From positions 1 through 64,000 of the forward strand of contig NZ_AP025295.1 of the NCBI RefSeq assembly GCF_036492425.1: DNA of 64,000 nucleotides, written 5' to 3'. This stretch comes from Persicobacter psychrovividus (lineage in GTDB: Bacteria > Bacteroidota > Bacteroidia > Cytophagales > Cyclobacteriaceae). The translations under genes and the position numbers were made by a program. Shown one piece after another: positions 37,493-46,900 of this stretch (positions are counted from its first letter, which is position 1; the number at the start of each line of letters is the position of its first letter). The notes under the pieces were generated by a model. The model saw nothing but the letters and a program-made list of their open reading frames with translations. It was not told where the DNA came from and searched no databases.

Positions 37493-37900
37493 ATGAGTAA
37501 GAAAATCACCCAAATTGAAGGAATTGGACCTGCCTATGCAAAGAAACTCGAAGCGGCAGGAATTACTACCGTGGAAAAATTGTTAGAGGAAGGCTCTTCA
37601 AGAAGCGGTCGGAAAAGAATAGCAAAAACGACTGGCGTTGAAGAGAAAAAGATTCTCGCATGGGTGAATATGGCAGACCTTTTCAGAATCAAAGGGATCG
37701 CTGGCCAATTCGCGGAATTACTGAAAGCTTCTGGTGTTGATACGGTGAAAGAATTGCGTAACCGTAACGCCAATAATTTGCACGGTAAACTGACCGAGGT
37801 TAATGAAGAGAAAAAGTTAACCAGAGCCATCCCTTCCTTGTCATCAGTAGAAGGTTTCATCGATCAGGCCAAAGGTCTTGATGCGGTGGTTACTCATTAA
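37493..37900 (+). CDS. DUF4332 helix-hairpin-helix protein
   Basis: A 135-residue protein of tandem helix-hairpin-helix units: IEGIGPAYAKKLEAAGITTVEKLLEEG (about 6-33) and IKGIAGQFAELLKASGVDTVKELRNRN. This is the DUF4332 pattern, with a predicted DNA-binding or protein-scaffold role. It is followed after 19 bases by the DUF937-like gene, so an operon is likely. Confidence 0.87.
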   Translation: MSKKITQIEGIGPAYAKKLEAAGITTVEKLLEEGSSRSGRKRIAKTTGVEEKKILAWVNMADLFRIKGIAGQFAELLKASGVDTVKELRNRNANNLHGKLTEVNEEKKLTRAIPSLSSVEGFIDQAKGLDAVVTH

Positions 37901-37919
37901 TCGTCAATCCCATTGAATC

Positions 37920-38378
37920 ATGATAGATAAAATAATGAATATGGTCGGAGGACCGCTACAGGATATGCTGAAAACACAGTCTAATCTTGGTCCTTCGGAA
38001 GCCAGCGAAGCGGCAAAATTAAGTGGCGAAAGCTTGATGGAAGGATTGAAAGACAATATTTCGAGTGGTAATACTTCTGAAATGATTTCGATGTTTACGC
38101 AGAAGGAGGACGTCAGCAATTCCCACCCGATGGTTTCGGGGATGATTGCCAATTTAAGTGGCAAGGTGGCCAATCAGCTGGGGGTAAGCACCGGTGTTGC
38201 TTCCAATGTTGCAAATATGGCCATTCCTTTTGTCATCAATCTCATTTCCTCGAAATTCCGAAATTCGGAACATTCTCAGGATGCTTCAGGATTAATGTCC
38301 ATGATTGCAGGCGGAAGCGGTGGCGGAGGGATCATCGATCAGGCCAAGGGCTTACTCGGCGGATTGTTCGGGAAATAG
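37920..38378 (+). CDS. DUF937-like protein
   Basis: A 152-residue helical protein, GlySer-rich at the C-terminus (GGSGGGGIIDQAKGLLGGLFGK), with NPHPMV-like VSNSHPMVSGMIANLSGKVANQLGVS and VIN-LISS segments, resembling DUF937 proteins of unknown role. The end IIDQAKGLL echoes FIDQAKGLD at the end of the DUF4332 protein next to it. Second gene of that operon. Confidence 0.65.
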   Translation: MIDKIMNMVGGPLQDMLKTQSNLGPSEASEAAKLSGESLMEGLKDNISSGNTSEMISMFTQKEDVSNSHPMVSGMIANLSGKVANQLGVSTGVASNVANMAIPFVINLISSKFRNSEHSQDASGLMSMIAGGSGGGGIIDQAKGLLGGLFGK

Positions 38379-38384
38379 GAACTC

Positions 38385-38424
38385 AAAAAAAATGGGTCTT
38401 TCAGTGGAGAGGCCCATTTTTTTT
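38385..38424 (+). terminator. Terminator after the DUF937-like gene
   Basis: AAAAAAAATGGGTC (38385-38398) pairs with GGCCCATTTTTTTT (38411-38424) with one G-U pair, and a T tract follows. Confidence 0.88.
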
Positions 38425-38515
38425 GTTTGATACTGAAGGAGTGGACAAGGTTTTTATACTGAAATGTACTATTAGGATGATATTTTATTAATTTTGAGGA
38501 TTAATCTTAGACTAC

Positions 38516-39622
38516 ATGAAAGAAAACCTCCGAATTATCCGCAATTGCCTCATTATCTTGACCGTGGTAGTGATTGCGGGTATCCTAACCATGCTTTCCT
38601 CTATATTTGTTCCATTGGTGCTTGCCCTGTTTTTGGCCATCCTGTTTCAGCCCATTATGGATCTTTTTACCAAATGGAAATTCCCCACCGTTGTTTCGGT
38701 AACATTGATTGTCTTGATTTTAACGACCTTTATCGTTTCTTTCGGTGCGGTAGTAATCAAAACAGGCACTCAGTTTGGGAAAGAACGGCAGAAATATTTC
38801 AACCAGATCGGTGCGAAAATGGAGGGAATGGTTGAAACGGTGAATAAGGTTCCTGGTTTGCATGATTTCAACACCTCGGGTATTGTTGAGGAAGTCTCCA
38901 AGTTTATTTCTTTTGAAAAAATATGGAGCAGTGCCCAAGTGCTTGTTAATGCGGTAGGTGATTTTTCCTCCGCCTTTGTCATTATGTTGCTTTATTTATT
39001 GGCGTTGTTGGGAGGATCGCAGAAGTACACCTCCTACTTTAATCAACTCCAGCGGAGTGAGAAAGAGCGGGTACATGAGGCAGGTGCTTTCTCCCGACAA
39101 TTTCTCAAAGTGCAAAAAGCCATTGTTACCTATATCAAAGTGAAAACCAAGGTAAGCTTGTTGACGGGCGTTTTGGTTTGGCTGGCCTGTGTGATCTTTG
39201 GTGTGGACTTCGCAGTTTTCTGGGGATTTTTGGCCTTTACACTGAATTTTATTCCTTCTATCGGAAGCATCATCGCCACGGTTCCGCCCGTACTTTTAGG
39301 CTTGGTACAGATAGAATCATCCCTGTTTCTCCTGATTTTTTCCGGCTTAATTGTAACCATTCAGTTTTTCTGTGGAAACATTCTTGAACCAAAATTGCAG
39401 GGTAAGGAATTATCGCTCAACACTGTTACGGTTATTTTCGGACTGGTCTTTTGGGGATATATTTGGGGAATTACAGGAATGTTGCTTTCCGTTCCGTTAA
39501 TGGTGATTTTGAAAATGCTGATCTCCATGATTCCAGGCTCTGAGGTATTGATTAAGCTGATGGAAAGCCCCGAGGAGACCGATTGTATTCATTTGCCCAA
39601 CCCTATCGAAACCTTAAACTGA
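38516..39622 (+). CDS. AI-2E family (UPF0118/PerM) transporter
   Basis: A 368-residue inner-membrane protein with about seven to eight helices: two N-terminal hairpins (LIILTVVVIAGILTML, FVPLVLALFLAILFQPIMD), a soluble helical segment and a C-terminal bundle with FWGFLAFTLNFIPSIGSIIATVPP and the GITGMLLSVPLMVILKML signature. Members export autoinducer-2 or act as Na+/H+ antiporters. The PatB-type lyase gene begins 7 bases after its stop, indicating an operon. Confidence 0.9.
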   Translation: MKENLRIIRNCLIILTVVVIAGILTMLSSIFVPLVLALFLAILFQPIMDLFTKWKFPTVVSVTLIVLILTTFIVSFGAVVIKTGTQFGKERQKYFNQIGAKMEGMVETVNKVPGLHDFNTSGIVEEVSKFISFEKIWSSAQVLVNAVGDFSSAFVIMLLYLLALLGGSQKYTSYFNQLQRSEKERVHEAGAFSRQFLKVQKAIVTYIKVKTKVSLLTGVLVWLACVIFGVDFAVFWGFLAFTLNFIPSIGSIIATVPPVLLGLVQIESSLFLLIFSGLIVTIQFFCGNILEPKLQGKELSLNTVTVIFGLVFWGYIWGITGMLLSVPLMVILKMLISMIPGSEVLIKLMESPEETDCIHLPNPIETLN

Positions 39623-39629
39623 CGTGAGC

Positions 39630-40796
39630 ATGAACACTGATTTTGACAAAATTGTTGATCGCAAACCTTATAATAATGTGAAATTTGGCTTGAGAAAAGC
39701 CTATTTCGGAACCGAAGATATCGACCCGCTATGGGTTGCTGATATGGATTTTGAAGTTGCCGAACCCATTAACAATGCGATTGTGAAGCGGGCAGCGCAT
39801 GCCGTATATGGCTACCCATTTGCCGATGATGACTTCAAGGCATCGGTATGTGATTGGCAGTGGAAACAAAATCAGTGGAAAGTTGCCCCGGAGTGGGTCA
39901 GTGGATTGCCTGGTGTGGTGCCTGCACTGCTGACGGCTGTACTTTCGTTCAGTGCGCCTTCAGACGAAGTCATTGTGCAGCCTCCCGTTTATTTTCCCTT
40001 TTTTGATGTCATTGAATCCGTTGGCAGGAACGTGGTCAAAAATCCATTGATACTCAATAATGGCAGGTATGAAATGGATTTTGATCATTTGCAAAAGGTG
40101 ATTACCGATAAAACAAAGATGCTCTTGCTTTGTAATCCACACAATCCTTCGGGAAGAATGTGGACCAAATCGGAATTGACAAAGCTGGGAGAAATCTGTG
40201 CTCAGCATCAGGTGTTAATTATTGCTGATGAAATTCATTCCGACCTCACGTTGGGCGGAAGAAAACATCAGCCCATTGCGAAAATCAGTCCGCAAATTTC
40301 CGAGATTACCGTAACATGTTCATCGGCGAGCAAAACCTTCAATTTGGCAGGTTTAACCTGTGCCTACACCATCATTTCATCGGACACTCTTCGTCGAAAG
40401 TTTGATAAAATGTTGTCCATGACGCACCTTTTTATCAGTAATGTTTTTGGACTGGAGGCCACATCGGCAGCCTATAGGTCTGGGAGCGGGTGGCTCGAAG
40501 AATTGAAGCTTTATCTGGAGGAAACGATTGCGCAAATGGAGGTGTTTTTTCAGGAAAATTTACCTCAGGTAAAAATGATGAAACCTGAAGCAGGCTATTT
40601 GGTGTGGCTGGATTTTTCGGCTTGTGGGGATCCAAAAGCAGTGCGGAAAAAATTGATTGAAGAAGCCAGGGTGGGCTTAAATCATGGGAGCAGTTTTGGG
40701 GCTGAAGGAGAAAATTTTCACCGGATAAATATTGCCGTCCGGAGAGCGGAAGTCTTCAGTGCCCTGAGTAGAATTCAGAAAGTATTCAGCAATTAA
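39630..40796 (+). CDS. patB: PatB/MalY-type PLP-dependent C-S lyase
   Basis: A 388-residue fold-type I aminotransferase-like enzyme, most similar to MalY/PatB cystathionine beta-lyases: DPLWVADMDFEVAEPI, the LCNPHNPSGRMWTKSEL block, the DEIHSDLTL segment and the PLP-binding Lys in SSASKTFNLAGL. It would split cystathionine or other S-alkyl-cysteines into pyruvate, ammonia and a thiol. An in-frame GTG lies 6 bases upstream of this ATG. Cotranscribed with the AI-2E transporter gene, perhaps for a thiol product. Confidence 0.92.
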   Translation: MNTDFDKIVDRKPYNNVKFGLRKAYFGTEDIDPLWVADMDFEVAEPINNAIVKRAAHAVYGYPFADDDFKASVCDWQWKQNQWKVAPEWVSGLPGVVPALLTAVLSFSAPSDEVIVQPPVYFPFFDVIESVGRNVVKNPLILNNGRYEMDFDHLQKVITDKTKMLLLCNPHNPSGRMWTKSELTKLGEICAQHQVLIIADEIHSDLTLGGRKHQPIAKISPQISEITVTCSSASKTFNLAGLTCAYTIISSDTLRRKFDKMLSMTHLFISNVFGLEATSAAYRSGSGWLEELKLYLEETIAQMEVFFQENLPQVKMMKPEAGYLVWLDFSACGDPKAVRKKLIEEARVGLNHGSSFGAEGENFHRINIAVRRAEVFSALSRIQKVFSN

Positions 40797-40809
40797 TCTG
40801 ACAGGATGG

Positions 40810-41151
40810 TCAGGCGGGCTTTTTAACAATCAGGCAAATGGACGGCTTAAAAATGGATTCATTATAGTAATAATCAATCACATCAAAATCCCAATATTTG
40901 CCTGTGAGTTTTATGCGCTGTAATTCTTTGTTCAATAACCAAGTTGGCCCTTGCACCTCAATAGTATCGATAATCGAAGCAATGTTTCCATTGAAATTGA
41001 TTTCGATATTTGCATTATTTTGCCCTTGGCGTTTTAATTTGATGACGCAGGAATTCGACTGATGATATATCTGACCATTAAGATCTGAATATTTTTCAGA
41101 TAACTTGCTCAGCATTTGATTAACGACTTTCCTTGATTTTAAATCCAGCAT
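40810..41151 (-). CDS. Hypothetical protein
   Basis: A 113-residue soluble protein, no signal peptide, with alternating strands (SCVIKLKRQGQNNANIEINFNG) and a C-terminal ICLIVKKPA. I do not recognise it. It converges with the lyase gene (13 bases between stops). Confidence 0.5.
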   Translation of the reverse strand: MLDLKSRKVVNQMLSKLSEKYSDLNGQIYHQSNSCVIKLKRQGQNNANIEINFNGNIASIIDTIEVQGPTWLLNKELQRIKLTGKYWDFDVIDYYYNESIFKPSICLIVKKPA

Positions 41152-41346
41152 CTGTTTCTTTATTACTTCTATGTTAGATATTACGTAGTCAGGACGATCA
41201 AGATCAAGTTTTTGTTGTCTATTTTTTACCTTTATTGCAAGTAGATATTAAAAATGCTTTAAATTAATTCGATCTTCATATCCTTTTAATATCCCATGCG
41301 GTTTACTGCTTTTGTCAGCTAAAAAGTCCATTAGAATTATCGTTTT

Positions 41347-42075
41347 ATGTGTTACCATGTTAATGTCAATACCAACGGAAAACAGATCAGCGATCAGTTT
41401 GATTTAAGTATTCCCCTGGGCTTTCATTTTCCGCCAATTCATCATCAGTCAGGCTTTGATTTTCCGCAATTACCCATCACCACCCATCAGGGTGTTTTGC
41501 AATTGGCAAGCTGGGGATTGGTGCCTGAGTGGGTTAAAAGCCCTGATCAAGCGATGAGCATGAAAAGTAGCACCCTGAATGCACGTGCAGAAAGTATTTT
41601 CCAGAAACCCGCTTTTTCGGAATCGATGGTCAACCGGCGATGCTTGGTTTTTCTGACAGGATTTTTTGAATGGCAGGCCGTTGGCAAAAATAAATACCCA
41701 TTTTTTATTCATTGTCCCGAGCGGCCAATCATTCCGATGGCAGGAATTTTCAGTCATGATCCACTAAAAATATCAACAAATGAGAAGGATATGACTTTTT
41801 CGATAGTCACCGTTCAGGCTAATGCATTGATGTCTAAAATTCACAATACCAAACAGCGTATGCCCTTAATTCTGAAGGATGATCAATTATCTGCATGGAT
41901 GGCCCCTGAGAGCAGTCAGAAAACCCTGAAATCGTTGCTGTTACCTTATGACGGGCCGATGAAAGCGCATTCAGTAAAATTGAGGCAACAACAGGGTAGA
42001 TTTGTAAATGAGGCCACAGCAACCGATCGGGTAGATTACCCCGCATTAGCATTTAAGCAAGGTCGGTTGTTTTAA
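41347..42075 (+). CDS. SOS response-associated peptidase-family protein (SRAP, YedK/HMCES)
   Basis: A 242-residue SRAP protein that shields abasic sites in single-stranded DNA by covalent attachment through Cys2 (MCYHVN). The other active-site elements are present: NARAES (Asn), the GFFEWQ Glu, and the His of KIHNTKQRMPLIL. A Trp/Tyr-rich FEWQAVGKNKYPFFIH block is typical. It lies just upstream of the Mks condensin genes, which may be chance or a DNA-repair theme (dprA and dinB are 17 kb away). Confidence 0.92.
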   Translation: MCYHVNVNTNGKQISDQFDLSIPLGFHFPPIHHQSGFDFPQLPITTHQGVLQLASWGLVPEWVKSPDQAMSMKSSTLNARAESIFQKPAFSESMVNRRCLVFLTGFFEWQAVGKNKYPFFIHCPERPIIPMAGIFSHDPLKISTNEKDMTFSIVTVQANALMSKIHNTKQRMPLILKDDQLSAWMAPESSQKTLKSLLLPYDGPMKAHSVKLRQQQGRFVNEATATDRVDYPALAFKQGRLF

Positions 42076-42141
42076 TGCTTGCCTTTCATTTTTTTCTTGT
42101 ATTTTTGAGCGCAAATTTAATCTTTTACGAAAAAAAGCAAG

Positions 42142-43383
42142 GTGCCTGCATTTCAATCAGCGGAACAACTATTACGTGATATAGGTGGCAAACGGGAGCG
42201 TCTGATCATCAATTACCTCTTTGTGAATAAGCACGGGCGGTTTGATGTATTGGCCGATTTGCTCGAAGGTGATGAACGATTTCTTCACCGTATGATTGCC
42301 AAAAGTATATTGGTCAAAAGGGACGAATGGCTCTATTTGGATGATCGGATTTTATCCTTTCTCGAGCGATTCCTGGAAGTTAATGAGGATATTCAGAACT
42401 ATGAGGTCGATGAAAAAATTGGTGCTATTGCCCTAAATATCCGACTTTTTCAGGAGGAAAATGCCTGGAAACGAAAGGAAGTCTTTTTGCAAAAAGTAAA
42501 AAAGGCGATGAGTTCGCTCGGGCGGGTGGTCAAAAGGAATGTGATTGATCTGGGCAAACAGGTTCAAATGGACTATAAAACCGAGGTGAACCCGAAGGTT
42601 AAAGAGATCAAAATTTCTGAGCATAATAATAAGGCGGTGAAGCTCCGCAAACTGATCGAAGGTATCGAAGACCTGTTGGAGAACCGGGTGTTTTTTCAGG
42701 AAGCGAATGATGAGATGCTCAACAGACTTTCGGTAGAATTGCGCTACGATTATTTACGCGATGCCAAAGTCAATCTGCGGGAACTTTCACAGGAAATCGT
42801 AGGGTACCTGAATAGAATTCAGGCCATGCAGGCGGTTCATCGGAAATTGCAGGAAGTTAAGCGACTGAAGGATCTTTTTGAGCTCGAAAAGCGGAGTAAT
42901 GTGGAAGCGCTGATCCAGCAACAGCAGGGGCTCTTCTTTGCTCCTCGTCTTTTTATTTCGACGCCCCCAAGCCTTGAATTTCTTCGATCGGATCAAGGGC
43001 ATGCGATTATCAGCAAGGTAGCGAATAAACTCCGACATCGGGCGCGGCAGAACAGCAGTAAATCTGGGGTAATGGCGAAGAAAGCGTTAGATACTACGGC
43101 TGTAAAAGAAGCGCGGATCAATTACTTTAAGTTACAACAGGAGTTTTTTAAGGGCGATACAGATTTATTTCAATTTTTATTGGCCTTCCCTTTCGAAACG
43201 AATGGAAGTTTGGAAGATCGGGTGAAAATATTCTGTAAAATGGCTTTGATGTATGAGGACAGGATGTTCTTTACGGGTATTACTGAAGTGTATGAATCCT
43301 TGCGTTATGGTGTGATTTTACCGCGTGACCCACGAAAATCTAAATCAGAAAGAATAGAAAATACTAATTGGTTGAAGGCATAA
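42142..43383 (+). CDS. mksF: Kleisin-like condensin subunit MksF/JetA
   Basis: A 413-residue, GTG-started helical protein that opens a three-gene operon. An N-terminal winged-helix-like part (LIINYLFVNKHGRFDVLADLLEGDERFLHRM) is followed by long helices and a conserved C-terminal region, the organisation of MksF/JetA kleisins that link the MksB heads. Four bases separate it from mksE. Its identity rests mainly on position and fold pattern with mksE and mksB. Confidence 0.72.
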   Translation: MPAFQSAEQLLRDIGGKRERLIINYLFVNKHGRFDVLADLLEGDERFLHRMIAKSILVKRDEWLYLDDRILSFLERFLEVNEDIQNYEVDEKIGAIALNIRLFQEENAWKRKEVFLQKVKKAMSSLGRVVKRNVIDLGKQVQMDYKTEVNPKVKEIKISEHNNKAVKLRKLIEGIEDLLENRVFFQEANDEMLNRLSVELRYDYLRDAKVNLRELSQEIVGYLNRIQAMQAVHRKLQEVKRLKDLFELEKRSNVEALIQQQQGLFFAPRLFISTPPSLEFLRSDQGHAIISKVANKLRHRARQNSSKSGVMAKKALDTTAVKEARINYFKLQQEFFKGDTDLFQFLLAFPFETNGSLEDRVKIFCKMALMYEDRMFFTGITEVYESLRYGVILPRDPRKSKSERIENTNWLKA

Positions 43384-43386
43384 CTG

Positions 43387-43941
43387 ATGGAAAATATAAA
43401 AAAAATAATTGCTCCTGTATTCGATGTTTTAAGTCGGGGAGGCTTTCTGAGCGCAAATACCAGCCGTTTGGAACACCGAAAACTTTATGGTAAGGTAGAG
43501 GAGCATTTTGAGCAACTTCATGAATATTACCTTGCCTTGGGCTTCCACCTTCAGCATGGGCATAATTATTTCTACTTTACCCGTGAGGAGCAAAAGTATG
43601 CTACGGAGGAAAAGTTGGAGCGATTTTATAAGTATATCGACATATTGGCATTTTTTGCCGATTATTTTCAGGGTTTTGGTGAAGGCTATCGATTTTCAAC
43701 TTCCGACCTGGAACAAAAGTGCAAGGTGGATACCAATTTGAGTGATCAGCTGAAGGTGATCATCCCTGAGGGAAGCACCTATTATGATAAAGCAAGACGA
43801 GTGGTTAAGCTGATGACCGATCGGGGTTTTTTCATCTGTGAAGATGATGAACGCGAAGACTACAAGGTGCTTTCTGCCTATAATTACTTACTGGATTTGA
43901 TTAAACTCATTGATATTGATGAAGACGAGACAACTAAATAA
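43387..43941 (+). CDS. mksE: Condensin accessory subunit MksE/JetB
   Basis: A 184-residue protein with the winged-helix look of the MksE/JetB (DUF4194-like) family, for example YYLALGFHLQHGHNYFYFTREE and AYNYLLDLIKLIDIDEDE. It sits between the kleisin and SMC-like genes and overlaps the latter by 23 bases, so translation is coupled. MksE binds the kleisin in the condensin complex. Confidence 0.75.
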   Translation: MENIKKIIAPVFDVLSRGGFLSANTSRLEHRKLYGKVEEHFEQLHEYYLALGFHLQHGHNYFYFTREEQKYATEEKLERFYKYIDILAFFADYFQGFGEGYRFSTSDLEQKCKVDTNLSDQLKVIIPEGSTYYDKARRVVKLMTDRGFFICEDDEREDYKVLSAYNYLLDLIKLIDIDEDETTK

Positions 43942-46900
43942 GCTGATATTTATTAATAGTGCTTCGGTGGCTTACAGCGAAGTTGCCTTGGATGGAAATA
44001 TTCACTTTGTGGGCTCGAATGGGTTTGGGAAAACCACCGTTTTACGGGCGATTCTGTTTTTTTATAATCCCAGCGACCGAAAGCGAGATTTGGGGATTCG
44101 GGAAGATCAGAAGGCATTTTCTGAGTATTACTTCGAGCGTTCAGACTCTTATATTATTTATGAGGTCAATCACGAGGCAGGGCCATATTGTTTGGTGCTT
44201 TACAAGCGAAATGGGCGTTTGCACGTGCGGTTTGTTGAGTCGGCTTATCAGCGTGATTGGTTTATTTCTGATTATCAGGCCAACGATCAGGCAGAAGTTT
44301 GGCAGAATATTCAGTCAGCAGGGGTAGCTATCGTTCCTGAGGAAATTACGCGGTTAGGTCATTTGCGTCAGATTCTTTATGGGGCAGGGGCAGAGAAAAT
44401 CTGGCGTCGTTTCGCCCTTTTCAAAATGCACTCGGGAATGCAAAAGCGAAAGACCAACAATATCCCTTTGGCGATTTCGAATATTTTCCGCAGCTCTCGT
44501 CTGGATTCAAACTACATCAAAAAATCAATTATTGATGCCGTGTTTTATGAATCCATCAAGCCACTCGATTTGTCTGTTATTGAGCGACAACTCGCCCGTT
44601 TCCGAAACGACCTCAAAGATCTTGATAGTTATCAGTCGCAGGAAGATGTGGCTAAAGAGATTATTCGTCAGTTTAATGAGCTGGAAGAATTAAAGCATAC
44701 GCTCGATACTACTGCGACCAATTTAGGGCATAAATTGAAAGAAGTCCGGGCCAAAATTGACCGTATTGATACGGATATGGAAGGTTTTCAGCAACAGATG
44801 ACTGAAGAAGATGGGAAGCTGAAAGCTTTGCAAACTACCTATGATGAACAGCTTGGTCGCTTGAATGGTGAAATTGCCGTGCTTAAAAATGAACTGGCGG
44901 AAACGGAGCGATTGAAATCCTTCTTTAAGGATAAGGATATTGAGACGTTGGTGAATAAGGTAAAAGGCAAGTCGCTGAAAGAAAAACAATTGATCAAGCT
45001 GAAAACTTCTTTGGAGGAAACAGGCCGAAAAGTTCAGGATGTTGCGGTATACTTTGAGAATAAACTTGCCCGCCTTGAAAATGAAAAATTAGCTTTCGAA
45101 AGTCAGTTTTCCGAAAAAAGGCACCTGGCTCAGGCCACATTATTAGAGGCTAAAACGGCCGAGAATGAGCTTTTTGAGCAGACAAAATTGGAGATTGAGG
45201 ATCAGTTTTTACAACGAATTGTGCCTTATGAAAAGGAAGTTGCGGAAAAACGTGCGCAGTACACCGATCTTCAGAGCAAGCTGCGAGGGGTAGAAAAGCA
45301 ACCTTTGGTATCGAAGGAGCATCAGCAATTACTTCAGGAAATTGGGGATCTTGAGCAGCAGGGACTCAGCTGGGATCATGAACATAAAATGCTGTTGCAG
45401 GAAATCAGCAGTAAAAAAGAACTTTATGCGCTAAAGGTGAAGCATCTGGAGTCAGATACTCACGCACAGAAAAAGCGCCTGCAGAAATCTTATGTCAGTA
45501 TCGAGGAGCAACTTCACAAAGTTGAAACGCAGCTGAAAGGATATGAGGGGTCGTTGCTTTCTTTTTTACATGAGCAGGTCGATGGCTGGGAAGCACATTT
45601 GGGCAAAGTGCTGAAAGAAGAAGTTCTGTTTTCGAAAAATCTTTCGCCTGCCTTTGATCCCGATCAGTCGAATAACTTGTTTGGATTGTCGCTTAATCTG
45701 GCAGACTTGCCGAGCACGTCGCATTCTATCGAACAGCTCGAAGCACTAAAAAAAGGTTTTTCCAAACAGTTGAAAAGTATTGAGGTAGAGTTGTCGCAGC
45801 TCGAAGCTGACTTTCTGAAAGAGTCTGAAGAGCTTCAACAGGCGATAGGATTACCGGTGAAGAAGCTACAGAATCGGGTCGATCAGTTGCGCTATGATCA
45901 GGAACGTTGTCAGGTGCAGGTAAAAAACCTGAAGTTGGAAGTTGATGCGCTGTCGCAAAAAGAGCAGGCGGTTCACGCAGAAAATTTGCATCAGATACAC
46001 CTTCAGCTGGATGAGGTTGAGGGAGCGTTGAAAGGAGCGGAACAGCAATTACAGGCTGTAAAGCAGCAACAGAAGGAGGAGTTGCTGGCGCTTCAGGGGC
46101 GTCATCGTACCACCTTGGCGCAGGCGGAAGAACATTGCTCCAAACAATTGCAGGGAATTGCCCAAGAGGCCAATGAGCGTTTGAAGCTGTGGAAAGAAGA
46201 AAAAGAGGATATACGCAAGGATCGCGATGCCCAAATGGCAGGGAAAGGCATCGATCCTGATCGTGTTCGGATGCTCGAACATCAAATTGAAACGCTGACA
46301 GCCGAGTTGGAGGAAATTGACGATGAGGCCATTGAATTGGTGAACCGTTATAAGTTTGCGCAGGAACGTTACCTTGATGTTGAACTGGATAATGTTAGAA
46401 AGTTAGCAGATGCCGAAGGCAAGGTCAATCAGTTGGCGGAGGATTTCCGACTGAAATCTGCAGGTGGTAAAAGGGCGGTTAAAGAACTTCAAATGCAAAT
46501 GGGGCAACAGCGACAGTTACGAAAAGAGTTGAACGCCCTGATTGCGCAGGATTTTGAATATTTCAAAACCGGAGCGCATTCAGTTTACCATGTTTATCAG
46601 CATTTGATTGATCATCCGAAAGGGGAGAACACCCAAGGGTTGGAACTCAAAGAAAGTATACATTTAATGAATAGCCATTTCAGCAGGCTGACGGTTGAAA
46701 CGACTCAGTTACAGCGTAAATTGAATAAATTTACAGGCTTGTTTTCTTTGAATAACTTCTTGAATTTCCCGAAAAAATTAGAGAAAGATCAGGATTATCT
46801 TGATTTTGTGCGCTACCATTTGGAGCCATTCGTGACCAATAATATGGTGGAGCTGGCACGTAAGCAATTGGAGAAATTGCATGCAGATACGATCAATGAC